9,222 nt of DNA from Acholeplasma sp. (lineage in GTDB: Bacteria > Bacillota_I > Bacilli_A > Acholeplasmatales > Acholeplasmataceae). The position numbers and the translations under genes are program-made. A model generated the notes under the pieces. It had not been told where the DNA came from and did no database searches. It saw only the letters and a list, made by a program, of their open reading frames with translations. The stretch lies in contig DURF01000140.1 of the NCBI GenBank assembly GCA_012837395.1, forward strand, positions 1 to 9,222, written 5' to 3'. Below are positions 1 to 5,867 of the stretch, piece by piece (the first letter of the stretch is position 1; every line of letters begins with the position of its first letter).

Positions 1-1
1 A

Positions 2-730
2 AATAGTTTACCTATACCTAAAACACCAGAAGATAAAGTTATCAATAGTGAAGTTTATAAAACTTTTAAAAATTGGGATAAACCAATTGAAGCAGTCATA
101 AATGATACAGATTATATAGCTCATTTTGAAACAATAGTTAAAGAATATAAAATAACTTTTTATGATGAAGATGGAAAAACAATATTAGAACAATTTAGTT
201 TAACAAAAGGAATACTACCTAACCCAACTAATCCTAATGATATTATTGTTAATGAAGCTATTACAAAAGTTTTTAAAGGTTGGGATAAAACAATTTTAAG
301 TGCAACCGAAGATATTAATTATTATGCAATCTATGAAATAGTTATTAAAAGTTATAATATTAAATGGCAAATCGATGATAACAATATTGTTATTGAGAAA
401 TATCAATATGATGAAGAGATTGATATTTATATACCGGTAAAACCTGGTCATAAGTTTATAGGTTGGGATCAAGACATACCTAAAAACATGCCAAGTAATG
501 ATTTGGTATTTAACGCTATTTTTGAAAAAGAACAATATTTAGTAAGTTTTTTAAATGAAGATGGAGTCTTAATAGAAGAATTATTAGTCAATTATAAAGA
601 TAAAATAGCGCCAATTATTGTTGAAGAAAGAAATGGTTATTTTTATAGTTGGTTAAAAGATGGAATTCCATATAATTTTAATCAAGAAATTAAAAGTAAT
701 ATAACGTTAAAATTAACATGGTTTGAAGAA
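2..730 (+). repeat. Four tandem InlB B-type protein repeats (first one partial)
   Basis: Translated units of roughly 60-66 residues recur at about 2-139 (partial), 146-340, 350-526 and 533-730. Each begins with a strand such as YKITFYDEDG, YNIKWQIDD or YLVSFLNEDG. The first three end with a Trp-Asp (NWDK, GWDK, GWDQ) followed by a short hydrophobic strand (IAHFE, YYAIYE, VFNAIFE). This is the Listeria-Bacteroides (Flg_new/InlB_B) repeat pattern of secreted Firmicutes/Tenericutes proteins. The repeats probably act as a stalk or spacer for the nucleotidase. They are diverged at DNA level, so recent duplication is not indicated. Confidence 0.72.
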
Positions 731-2071
731 GTAGATAGTTATAATTTAGATATTTATTATTTAAATGATACCCATGGAGCAGTCTTAAAAAAAGATGAAG
801 AATTAGGTCTTTCTTATATTGGAAATTATATTAAGGAACAATATAAAAACAATCCGCTTGGATCACTTTTTATAGCTGGTGGAGATATGTTTCAAGGCCA
901 ATTAATTTCTAATGATAATAAGGGTGCTTTAATGGTCGAAATATTTAATGAATTAAATTTAGATGCTTTTGTTATTGGGAATCATGAATTTGATTGGGGC
1001 TTAGAAACAATCTTAAAATATTTTGATCCATCGGAAACTGGTATAAAAGCCAATTTTCCAATACTAGGAGCAAATGTAGTAGAAAAAGCTACCAATGCAA
1101 GACCTGATTTTATTGATAGTCACGTTATTATAAAAAGACGGGGTTTAAAAATTGGAATTATTGGTGTAATAGGTGATAATTTAGAATCTAGTATTGCAAC
1201 GCTTAGAGTAAAGGATTATTACTTTAGTAATGCTTACCAAGCAGTTGTTACAACTGCAAACGAAATAAAAAATGATGTAGATATAATTTTAGTTGTAAAT
1301 CACCATAATGATCAAAACTTTAATAATAGGGTTTCTAGTATTGATAAAGTATCAGCAGTATTTAATGGTCATACGCATTCTACATATACTGGTTTATTAA
1401 ATAATAAAATACCATATATTCAAAGTGGAAGTAATGGAAAATATGTAGGAAATGTAAAATTAGAGTTTGATAAATATAAAAATTTAACAAATGGAATAGC
1501 AATAAATATTAAAAATCATAATGATTTAAATAGTTATGATTATATAATTGAAGCTTTAATTAATCAATATTATAATAATATTAAGCATTTATACGAAGAA
1601 GAAATATTAACTGCATCATACTATTTATCTACTACTGATTTAGCAAATTATATTGCGAAAATTATGAAAAAAGTAACTGGAGCCGTTGCTGGTTTCCAAA
1701 ATAGTGGAGGAACTAGAGCGACAATATCAAATGGTCAAAAAATTACAGCTGCAGATATTTTCCAAGTATTCCCGTTTGATAATCAAATAATTTATACCGA
1801 TGTAACAGGAAGTCAATTAAAAAAATTATTAGATGATTCATACTTATATAGCAATTCAAATATAAGTTATAGTGACATTAAAAACAACGAAATATATAGA
1901 GTAGCAACCAATGACTATATATTTTATAGTTCATATCAATCATATGCCTTTAAAGATAAAGAAGGAATATTATATGGTGATATGTATGAAACTTTTTATC
2001 AAATTTTATTAAATTTAAAAGAAAATGGTTATACTCATTTTGATACAAATAGTCCAATTATTATAAATTAG
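2..2071 (+). CDS. Surface repeat protein with UshA-like 5'-nucleotidase/metallophosphatase domain (5' end missing)
   Basis: The reading frame is open from base 2, so the gene begins upstream; ATG 488 is internal. 689 residues are visible. Residues 1-243 are about four tandem InlB/Listeria-Bacteroides-type repeats (last parts KGWDK, FIGWDQ). The calcineurin-like metallophosphatase core follows: NDTHG at 255-259, GGDMFQG at 293-299, GNHEFDWG at 326-333, NHH at 433-435 and GHTHS at 456-460. These supply the usual Asp/His/Asn ligands of a two-metal site. A 5'-nucleotidase C-terminal domain follows with NSGGTR at 567-572 and VFPFDN at 589-594, the nucleoside-binding region in UshA. The likely role is extracellular hydrolysis of nucleotides or related phosphoesters for scavenging. 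The signal peptide would be off-window. The C-terminus (ending SPIIIN) has no LPXTG motif or membrane anchor. It stops 10 bases before the thioesterase gene and probably shares its transcript. The exact substrate is unknown. Confidence 0.88.
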   Translation, partial: NSLPIPKTPEDKVINSEVYKTFKNWDKPIEAVINDTDYIAHFETIVKEYKITFYDEDGKTILEQFSLTKGILPNPTNPNDIIVNEAITKVFKGWDKTILSATEDINYYAIYEIVIKSYNIKWQIDDNNIVIEKYQYDEEIDIYIPVKPGHKFIGWDQDIPKNMPSNDLVFNAIFEKEQYLVSFLNEDGVLIEELLVNYKDKIAPIIVEERNGYFYSWLKDGIPYNFNQEIKSNITLKLTWFEEVDSYNLDIYYLNDTHGAVLKKDEELGLSYIGNYIKEQYKNNPLGSLFIAGGDMFQGQLISNDNKGALMVEIFNELNLDAFVIGNHEFDWGLETILKYFDPSETGIKANFPILGANVVEKATNARPDFIDSHVIIKRRGLKIGIIGVIGDNLESSIATLRVKDYYFSNAYQAVVTTANEIKNDVDIILVVNHHNDQNFNNRVSSIDKVSAVFNGHTHSTYTGLLNNKIPYIQSGSNGKYVGNVKLEFDKYKNLTNGIAINIKNHNDLNSYDYIIEALINQYYNNIKHLYEEEILTASYYLSTTDLANYIAKIMKKVTGAVAGFQNSGGTRATISNGQKITAADIFQVFPFDNQIIYTDVTGSQLKKLLDDSYLYSNSNISYSDIKNNEIYRVATNDYIFYSSYQSYAFKDKEGILYGDMYETFYQILLNLKENGYTHFDTNSPIIIN

Positions 2072-2078
2072 GGGTGAT
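2071..2078 (+). promoter_or_regulatory. Ribosome binding site of the thioesterase gene
   Basis: GGGGTGAT overlaps the last base of the preceding TAG stop and lies 3 bases before ATG 2082, matching the 3' part of the anti-Shine-Dalgarno complement (GGTGAT). No promoter fits between the two genes, so the thioesterase is probably translated from the nucleotidase mRNA. Confidence 0.6.
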
Positions 2079-2081
2079 ATA

Positions 2082-2798
2082 ATGAACGAAATAGAAGTAA
2101 TAATTTCAAACAGTCATGTTAATAATAAAATGGAGTTAACAGAAATTGCGATGATTAACTTATTACAAGATATTGAAGGAATTCACATTAGTCATTTAAA
2201 GGAGTTTTCAAAATATTTAAATGAAAATAACTGCGGAGTATTTTTAACATATCGTCAAATTGACATTTTAAAAAAACCTAAATTTGGTGATAAACTTAAG
2301 TTAACAACTTATCCCTTTAATACAAAATCTGCCAGTGGATATCGCCATATCTATATAAAAGATGTTAATAATTCTCCCTTAGTTGTTACAACTGCTTTTG
2401 GAGCGTTTGTTAATTTAGAAACAAATAGACCGGTTAGAGTTCCTAAGGAAATTATTAAAACTATTGTCGATTTTGATGCAGATCCAAATATTGAGGTTTT
2501 ACCAAGAAAGATAGAATATAATATAGATAATGAACAATTTTTAGAAAAAATCATCATTAAAAAAAGTCATATTGATAGATATAACCATGTAAATAATAGT
2601 CATTATGTAGCATTTGCACTTGATAGTTATCAAAGAGAAATAAAATTTAATCGAATTAGATCTGAATATTTAAAATCATTTGTATTAAATGATGAGTGTT
2701 ATATATACTTGGTAGAAGAAAATAGTGAAAAAACTACATTTAAATTACAAAATAATCAAAAAGAGGTTTGTGCAATAATAGAATTTAGCAATATTTAA
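2082..2798 (+). CDS. Acyl-ACP thioesterase (FatA/FatB family)
   Basis: The 238-residue length is usual for bacterial acyl-ACP thioesterases, which are double hot-dog proteins that hydrolyse acyl-ACP to free fatty acid in the cytoplasm. The N-terminal hot-dog holds GVFLTYRQIDILKKPKFGD, similar to the family pattern of an aromatic-rich strand, an I-x-I stretch, then P and D. The C-terminal hot-dog holds the active-site block HIDRYNHVNNSHYV (residues 163-176). Asp165 and His169 sit where the catalytic Asp and His are expected. The family pattern is D-x-N-x-H-V-N-N; here the first Asn is Tyr167 and an Asn appears one place later (Asn168), which is unusual. The gene overlaps nothing and ends just before the infC promoter. 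No terminator of its own is visible, so its transcript may run into the infC leader terminator. Likely role: releasing fatty acids for membrane lipid synthesis or turnover. Confidence 0.85.
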   Translation: MNEIEVIISNSHVNNKMELTEIAMINLLQDIEGIHISHLKEFSKYLNENNCGVFLTYRQIDILKKPKFGDKLKLTTYPFNTKSASGYRHIYIKDVNNSPLVVTTAFGAFVNLETNRPVRVPKEIIKTIVDFDADPNIEVLPRKIEYNIDNEQFLEKIIIKKSHIDRYNHVNNSHYVAFALDSYQREIKFNRIRSEYLKSFVLNDECYIYLVEENSEKTTFKLQNNQKEVCAIIEFSNI

Positions 2799-2806
2799 CA
2801 AAAATC

Positions 2807-2834
2807 TTGACATTATACTTTTATATGGTATTAT
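2807..2834 (+). promoter_or_regulatory. Sigma-A-type promoter of the infC-rpmI-rplT operon
   Basis: A perfect TTGACA (-35, 2807-2812) is followed after 16 bases by TATTAT (-10, 2829-2834). Transcription should begin near 2841, giving an untranslated leader of about 160 bases before infC. It begins 9 bases after the thioesterase stop, so the translation operon has its own promoter. Confidence 0.8.
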
Positions 2835-2840
2835 AAAGAA

Positions 2841-2972
2841 GGATGAAATTGAATAAGTGGAAAGAAGAGAACCCTCTCTCGCCTGATAGCACAAGTTATA
2901 GGCAAAAAGTCACAATTATTATAGTTATTATAATTATTGATTTTAAGTGGGTTCTTACGGACTCACTTTTTT
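2841..2972 (+). promoter_or_regulatory. L20-type attenuation leader of the infC operon
   Basis: The transcribed leader holds an intrinsic terminator (2946-2972) and an upstream strand able to disrupt it. GAGAACCC at 2867-2874 can pair with GGGTTCTT at 2949-2956 over 8 pairs, one of them G-U, which would take up the 5' strand of the terminator. The same upstream strand can instead sit in a local hairpin, AGAGA/TCTCT at 2866-2870 and 2875-2879. A further hairpin is GCCTGATA/TATAGGC at 2881-2888 and 2897-2903 with one bulged G. In Bacillus subtilis, L20 binds the infC leader, which mimics its 23S rRNA site, and causes premature termination. The gene set, position and switch design match this, but I assign it by architecture, not by a covariance model. 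Confidence 0.72.
2946..2972 (+). terminator. Intrinsic terminator (attenuator) in the infC leader
   Basis: AGTGGGTTC (2946-2954) pairs fully with GGACTCACT (2959-2967), including two G-U pairs, over a TTAC loop, and is followed by six T. It lies before the coding region, so it acts as an attenuator. It could also end read-through from the thioesterase gene. Confidence 0.82.
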
Positions 2973-2990
2973 ATTTTCAAAAAAATAATA

Positions 2991-2995
2991 GGAGG
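2991..2995 (+). promoter_or_regulatory. infC: Ribosome binding site that fixes the ATT start of infC
   Basis: GGAGG lies 8 bases before ATT 3004. An in-frame TAG at 2989-2991 closes the frame just upstream. No ATG, GTG or TTG lies in frame between that stop and ATG 3100, so the ATT at 3004 is the only start that fits both the Shine-Dalgarno and the complete IF3 N-domain. Confidence 0.88.
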
Positions 2996-3003
2996 CGAGT
3001 TAC

Positions 3004-3528
3004 ATTAGAGTAACAAAAAAAGAAGTAGAATTAGTTAATGAGAATATACCAAATGTTGAGTTATTAGTTATTGATGATGAAGGTAACAGTTTAGGGAAAA
3101 TGTCTAGAGATAAAGCAATAAAGATATCTGAATCTAGAAACATGGATTTAGTTGTAGTTTCACCTGATTCAAAAGTAGTTGTAGCAAAAATGATGGATTA
3201 TTCAAAATATCGTTTTGAACAACAAAAACGTTTGAAAGAAATGCGTAAGAAACAAACAACAATTGATGTTAAAGAAATAAGACTTAGTCCAACAATTGGT
3301 GATCATGATTTCAATACTAAACTTAACCACGCAAAAAGATTTATTAAATCCGGCGATAAAGTAAAAATATCGATAAGATTTAGAGGTCGTATGGTTACTC
3401 ATAGCGATATTGGTTTTGAAGTAGTTAATAAATTTATTGAATCACTAGGTGATTCAATTATTGTTGAGTCAAAACCAAAACTTGAAGGCATGCAAATGAT
3501 TGCAGTAGTCGCCCCAAACAATAATTAA
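3004..3528 (+). CDS. infC: Translation initiation factor IF-3, starting at ATT
   Basis: IF3 binds the 30S subunit, blocks 50S joining and checks start-codon and initiator-tRNA pairing. From ATT 3004 the product has 174 residues, the family's normal size. The N-domain is residues 1 to about 75 (LVNENIPNVELLVIDDEGNSLG, then a conserved MMDYSKYRFEQQKR block). A Lys-rich linker (LKEMRKKQ) follows. The C-domain has VKEIRLSPTIGDHDF, the GDKVKISIRFRGR signature and a VVAPNN end. Starting at the first ATG (3100) would remove 32 residues of the N-domain and lies away from the Shine-Dalgarno. The AUU start is the known basis of IF3 autocontrol in Escherichia coli: scarce IF3 allows initiation at AUU. 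It probably adds translational control to the L20 attenuation of the mRNA. rpmI follows 18 bases downstream. Confidence 0.95.
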   Translation: MRVTKKEVELVNENIPNVELLVIDDEGNSLGKMSRDKAIKISESRNMDLVVVSPDSKVVVAKMMDYSKYRFEQQKRLKEMRKKQTTIDVKEIRLSPTIGDHDFNTKLNHAKRFIKSGDKVKISIRFRGRMVTHSDIGFEVVNKFIESLGDSIIVESKPKLEGMQMIAVVAPNNN

Positions 3529-3546
3529 AAGAAAGAGGTCAATACC

Positions 3547-3750
3547 ATGGCAACAAAGGGAAAAACACATAGTGGCTTAAAAAAGAGAATTAAAGTTACA
3601 GCGTCTGGTAAATTGAAAAGAGGACGTGCTTATAAAAATCACTTAGCCCAATCAAAAACAACAAAACAAAATAGACAATTAAGAAAGCAAACATTAGTAC
3701 ATAAGACAGATGAAAAACGTATCAAACGTCTTATTTCTAACATGTTATAA
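3547..3750 (+). CDS. rpmI: 50S ribosomal protein L35
   Basis: This 67-residue, strongly basic protein matches bL35: KTHSGLKKRIKVTASGKLKRGRA near the start is the family signature (usually KTHRGAAKRFK...GKLKR), followed by H and K/R-rich helices. It is a small late-assembling component of the large ribosomal subunit. The start is ATG 3547 with AGAGGT at 3534-3539 as Shine-Dalgarno, 7 bases upstream. It lies between infC and rplT in the order conserved across bacteria and ends 14 bases before rplT. Confidence 0.96.
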   Translation: MATKGKTHSGLKKRIKVTASGKLKRGRAYKNHLAQSKTTKQNRQLRKQTLVHKTDEKRIKRLISNML

Positions 3751-3764
3751 TGGAGGAATAGAAA

Positions 3765-4127
3765 ATGGCAAGAGTAAAAAATACTGTCGTTACAAGACGT
3801 CGTCGTAAAAAAATAATTAAGCAAGCTAAAGGATACTTTGTATCTAAAGGTGCTTTATATAAAACTGCAAACGAACAAGTTATGCGTTCATTAGCTTATG
3901 CATACCGTGATCGTAAACGTCGTAAAAGAGAATTTAGAAAACTTTGGATTCAAAGAATCAATGCAGCAGCAAGACTACACAACATGAAATATTCACAATT
4001 AATTCATGGATTATCACTTGCTGGAGTTGAAGTTAACCGCAAAATGTTAGCAGACTTAGCAGTTAATGAACCAAAAGATTTTGCTGAATATGTAAAGGTA
4101 GCACAAAAAGCAATCGAAAGTAAATAA
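3765..4127 (+). CDS. rplT: 50S ribosomal protein L20
   Basis: The 120-residue product is bL20 (family usually 117-120). The extended basic N-terminal arm is [24 protein letters not shown], which threads into 23S rRNA. The globular C-domain carries [23 protein letters not shown] and [13 protein letters not shown]20 is needed early in 50S assembly and in Firmicutes is also the repressor of its own operon through the infC leader, matching the attenuator seen upstream. The start is ATG 3765, preceded by TGGAGGA at 3751-3757. A strong terminator follows 16 bases after the stop. Confidence 0.97.
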   Translation: MARVKNTVVTRRRRKKIIKQAKGYFVSKGALYKTANEQVMRSLAYAYRDRKRRKREFRKLWIQRINAAARLHNMKYSQLIHGLSLAGVEVNRKMLADLAVNEPKDFAEYVKVAQKAIESK

Positions 4128-4143
4128 TTAGTATTAATTATTC

Positions 4144-4173
4144 AAAGCGTGGAATTATCCACGCTTTTGTTTT
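4144..4173 (+). terminator. rplT: Intrinsic terminator after rplT
   Basis: AAAGCGTGGA (4144-4153) and TCCACGCTTT (4158-4167) form a perfect 10-bp stem over an ATTA loop, followed by TGTTTT. It ends the infC-rpmI-rplT transcript. Confidence 0.9.
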
Positions 4174-4178
4174 ATAAT
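4149..4178 (+). promoter_or_regulatory. Possible promoter of the polytopic membrane protein gene
   Basis: A perfect TATAAT at 4173-4178 overlaps the T tract of the rplT terminator. The only -35 candidate, GTGGAA at 4149-4154 with 18-base spacing, is poor and lies inside the terminator stem. If used, transcription would begin near 4185, leaving about 29 bases before ATG 4214. In AT-rich DNA an isolated TATAAT is weak evidence. Confidence 0.38.
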
Positions 4179-4213
4179 AGTAGTAGAAAGTGAAAGGAGA
4201 TAGCCTTAACTAT

Positions 4214-5662
4214 ATGAAGAAGCGTTTAATAATATTAATTAGTTCAATAGTAGTAATATTTGCATTCTTTTCAATAAGTTTTTTTTATGGAGCAACCAAT
4301 TTGCAACGAATCTTTTTAGCTGTCTCTTTAATAGCTTTAACATTTTTATCAGTATATATATTTTTTGGAGTTGGAAAACTTGTTACTTCATTAATTTATG
4401 GAATGATTCTAGCTTTAATGTTAGCGTTACTGCCTGATTATGATTTACCTTTAATTTTTATCGGTACATTTGTATTTGCTTTAAATCCACTTTATGAATT
4501 TGAAAAAAACATTGATAAAAACCTACCAGAAGAAAAATCAATCATTGATTATTTAAGGGGAAGTTATAACGCTTATTATCAATATCGTAAAGAAATTAAA
4601 GAATATTATCATCTGCCACAAGTAAGAAAGGTATATACTAAACCAAATTATTTAAGATTAAGACAAGGAATTACCATTGTTTTATCTATGTTAGCTGTAT
4701 TTTTACTTATTAGAGAAGTAAACAATTTAATAAATTTATTAAAAAGTTTTGATATTCATTTATTTTTCGCATCAACATATAGTGTTATAACCATATTAGC
4801 AATAACTGTTATGTTATATAAAAAAGGTTTTCAATCAGCATTTAACTTACTTGCTGTTTCTGTATTTCCACCACTGGCATATTCAATGTTTTTAATTAGA
4901 CCTTTATATTTAGGATTAATATTAGGATTTTTATCAGTAATATCAGGAGCAGCTATGGCTGTTTATCAATATTTTGCGTATCGAAGTCGAATAGTTTATG
5001 AGTATTATCATTATTATGATCATGAAAAACAAGTTGAAGTTTATGCGAATGCTTTGTTTGAACCATATGTTTATGATGAAGCCTTTAATTTATCAACTAC
5101 TTTTAAATTATCAATTGATTTAAATGAATTTAACAAAGCATTTCAAAACATAGTTGTTTTTGCAGATTTTAAAAAGTTTTTTATAACTGCATATACATAT
5201 AAAAAAAACGATTTAACAATTTATACTGATTTTCATTATAGTGATTATCAAAACATTGACAAATTTAAAAAATTACTTGAAGAAACATTTAATGAAACTG
5301 TTATTATTAAAGTAATAGAAGATAATGAAAAAACATTTTACGAACAAAACTTTTTCCATAAAGATGACTACATTGTCGCAAGAACAGTATACTTAGCAAG
5401 AATGTTAAAAAAATTTGAAATCAAAAGTAATGTTGTTATTAGTTTTATGGTTTATTTTCAAGACTTAAGTAAATTAATATCTTTGAGTAAAAACTATTCG
5501 GTAATTAGAATACCAGAATATGACCTTGATGGTGTTATAACAGCAAGAATTGATATGAAAGTATCAAATGTTGATTATATAATTGAAAGTAAAGTAAGGG
5601 AATTACTATTAGATTTATTAATATATCATGGTAAATATATTAGAGTTTCTGTACTCTACTAA
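4214..5662 (+). CDS. Polytopic membrane protein with long C-terminal soluble region, function unknown
   Basis: I do not recognise this family. From ATG 4214 the product has 482 residues. Hydrophobic segments suggest about eight membrane helices: four close together in residues 1-92, a Lys/Tyr-rich loop at about 93-148 (YNAYYQYRKEIKEYYHLPQVRK), then four more at about 150-252. After a Tyr-rich juxtamembrane stretch (YRSRIVYEYYHYYDHEK) comes a soluble region of about 220 residues with alternating strands and helices and no Cys, no Walker A and no obvious catalytic motif. The frame could start earlier at GTG 4190. I prefer 4214 because AAAGGAGA (4193-4200) then serves as Shine-Dalgarno, though its 13-base spacing is long, and GTG 4190 has none. 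The gene stands alone between the rplT terminator and the promoter at 5664. It could be a sensor, a transporter-associated protein or an envelope protein; none is supported further. Confidence 0.82.
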   Translation: MKKRLIILISSIVVIFAFFSISFFYGATNLQRIFLAVSLIALTFLSVYIFFGVGKLVTSLIYGMILALMLALLPDYDLPLIFIGTFVFALNPLYEFEKNIDKNLPEEKSIIDYLRGSYNAYYQYRKEIKEYYHLPQVRKVYTKPNYLRLRQGITIVLSMLAVFLLIREVNNLINLLKSFDIHLFFASTYSVITILAITVMLYKKGFQSAFNLLAVSVFPPLAYSMFLIRPLYLGLILGFLSVISGAAMAVYQYFAYRSRIVYEYYHYYDHEKQVEVYANALFEPYVYDEAFNLSTTFKLSIDLNEFNKAFQNIVVFADFKKFFITAYTYKKNDLTIYTDFHYSDYQNIDKFKKLLEETFNETVIIKVIEDNEKTFYEQNFFHKDDYIVARTVYLARMLKKFEIKSNVVISFMVYFQDLSKLISLSKNYSVIRIPEYDLDGVITARIDMKVSNVDYIIESKVRELLLDLLIYHGKYIRVSVLY

Positions 5663-5663
5663 C

Positions 5664-5693
5664 TTGACAAAACTACTAGATTAATGATAAAGT
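5664..5693 (+). promoter_or_regulatory. Promoter of the structured RNA and the genes after it
   Basis: TTGACA (5664-5669, perfect) begins one base after the preceding stop codon. The -10 is GATAAA at 5686-5691 (16-base spacing) or an extended form TGATAAAGT with the hexamer TAAAGT at 5688-5693 (18-base spacing). Transcription would begin at about 5698-5700, exactly at the base of the RNA's closing stem. No other promoter is visible before 5868. Confidence 0.68.
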
Positions 5694-5721
5694 ATAAGTG
5701 ACTTAGGAAGTGTGCGTAGAA

Positions 5722-5792
5722 CCCAAAGTATATGAACGGGAATTGAAAGTATGCGGGTGTGAATACCAAGAAATTGGGATCCCAAAGTATAT
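5722..5792 (+). repeat. Exact 12-base direct repeat inside the structured RNA
   Basis: CCCAAAGTATAT is found at 5722-5733 and 5781-5792. The match widens to GA(A/T)CCCAAAGTATAT(G/C)AA. A third, shorter AAAGTAT lies between them at 5746-5752. Both full copies offer CCCAA to the single TTGGG at 5774-5778, so they could compete for it. Confidence 0.7.
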
Positions 5793-5830
5793 CAATACAA
5801 ATACCCACCTGGTAGAATTCGTTCTTACTA

Positions 5831-5845
5831 ACTTCCTAAGTTTTT
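5831..5845 (+). terminator. Terminator-like 3' strand of the RNA's closing stem
   Basis: The 3' strand ACTTCCTAAGT is followed directly by TTTTT. It pairs with a partner 120 bases upstream, so termination would depend on the whole RNA folding first. The Shine-Dalgarno of the next gene is 11 bases further on. Confidence 0.55.
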
Positions 5846-5867
5846 ATTATAAAAAAAGGAGAAAATA

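Larger units (their letters stand above)
5699..5845 (+). ncRNA. Structured RNA of unassigned family closed by a terminator-like stem
   Basis: ACTTAGGAAGT (5701-5711) and ACTTCCTAAGT (5831-5841) form a perfect 11-bp closing stem leading into T5841-5845, so the outer helix doubles as a 3' end signal. Inside it, GTAGAAC (5716-5722) pairs with GTTC-T-TAC (5821-5828) with one bulge. GAATT (5740-5744) can pair with AATTC (5816-5820), GGGTGT (5755-5760) with ATACCC (5801-5806), and GAATAC (5761-5766) with GTATATC (5787-5793, one bulge). The apex is the palindrome TTGGGATCCCAA (5774-5785). The overall shape is a rod with large internal loops. CCCAAAGTATAT occurs exactly at 5722-5733 and 5781-5792. 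G+C is about 39% by hand count, above the AT-rich surroundings. It has no convincing reading frame. It may be a standalone small RNA (6S-like or raiA-like shapes should be tested) or a cis-acting leader. I could not match it by eye to TPP, SAM, FMN, purine, lysine, glmS or T-box elements. Confidence 0.65.

Noticed and set aside
296..535. Minus-strand open frame opposite the repeat region
   Set aside because: It is Ile/Asn/Phe-rich, as expected by chance in AT-rich DNA, and lies opposite a clear coding frame with repeat domains.
2351..2557. Minus-strand open frame inside the thioesterase gene
   Set aside because: It shadows a well-supported coding region, with no promoter or ribosome site.
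2914..2939. AT-rich imperfect inverted repeat in the infC leader as a separate regulatory hairpin
   Set aside because: The ATTATA/TATAAT symmetry is short and expected by chance in such AT-rich sequence. It may only be a spacer between the two switching strands.
3202..3402. Minus-strand open frame inside infC
   Set aside because: It is antisense to a conserved IF3 coding region and has Phe/Cys-rich chance composition. The same holds for the one at 3639-3824 across rpmI and rplT.
3100..3528. infC starting at the first ATG
   Set aside because: It would remove 32 residues of the conserved N-domain and has no Shine-Dalgarno. ATT 3004 has GGAGG 8 bases upstream.
4190..4213. GTG 4190 as start of the eight-helix protein
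   Set aside because: No ribosome site precedes it, and it sits within the AAAGGAGA region that serves ATG 4214. It would also lie about 5 bases from the possible transcription start. This is a preference, not proof.
5774..5785. TTGGGATCCCAA as a transcription-factor operator
   Set aside because: The palindrome lies about 75 bases downstream of the predicted transcription start, inside the folded RNA, where it is better explained as the apical hairpin or a switching strand.
5699..5845. Assignment of the RNA to a T-box, SAM, TPP, FMN, purine, lysine or glmS element
   Set aside because: The signature stretches I know for these (for example the T-box GGGTGGNACC and the TPP CTGAGA) are absent. 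Downstream genes do not suggest them either.
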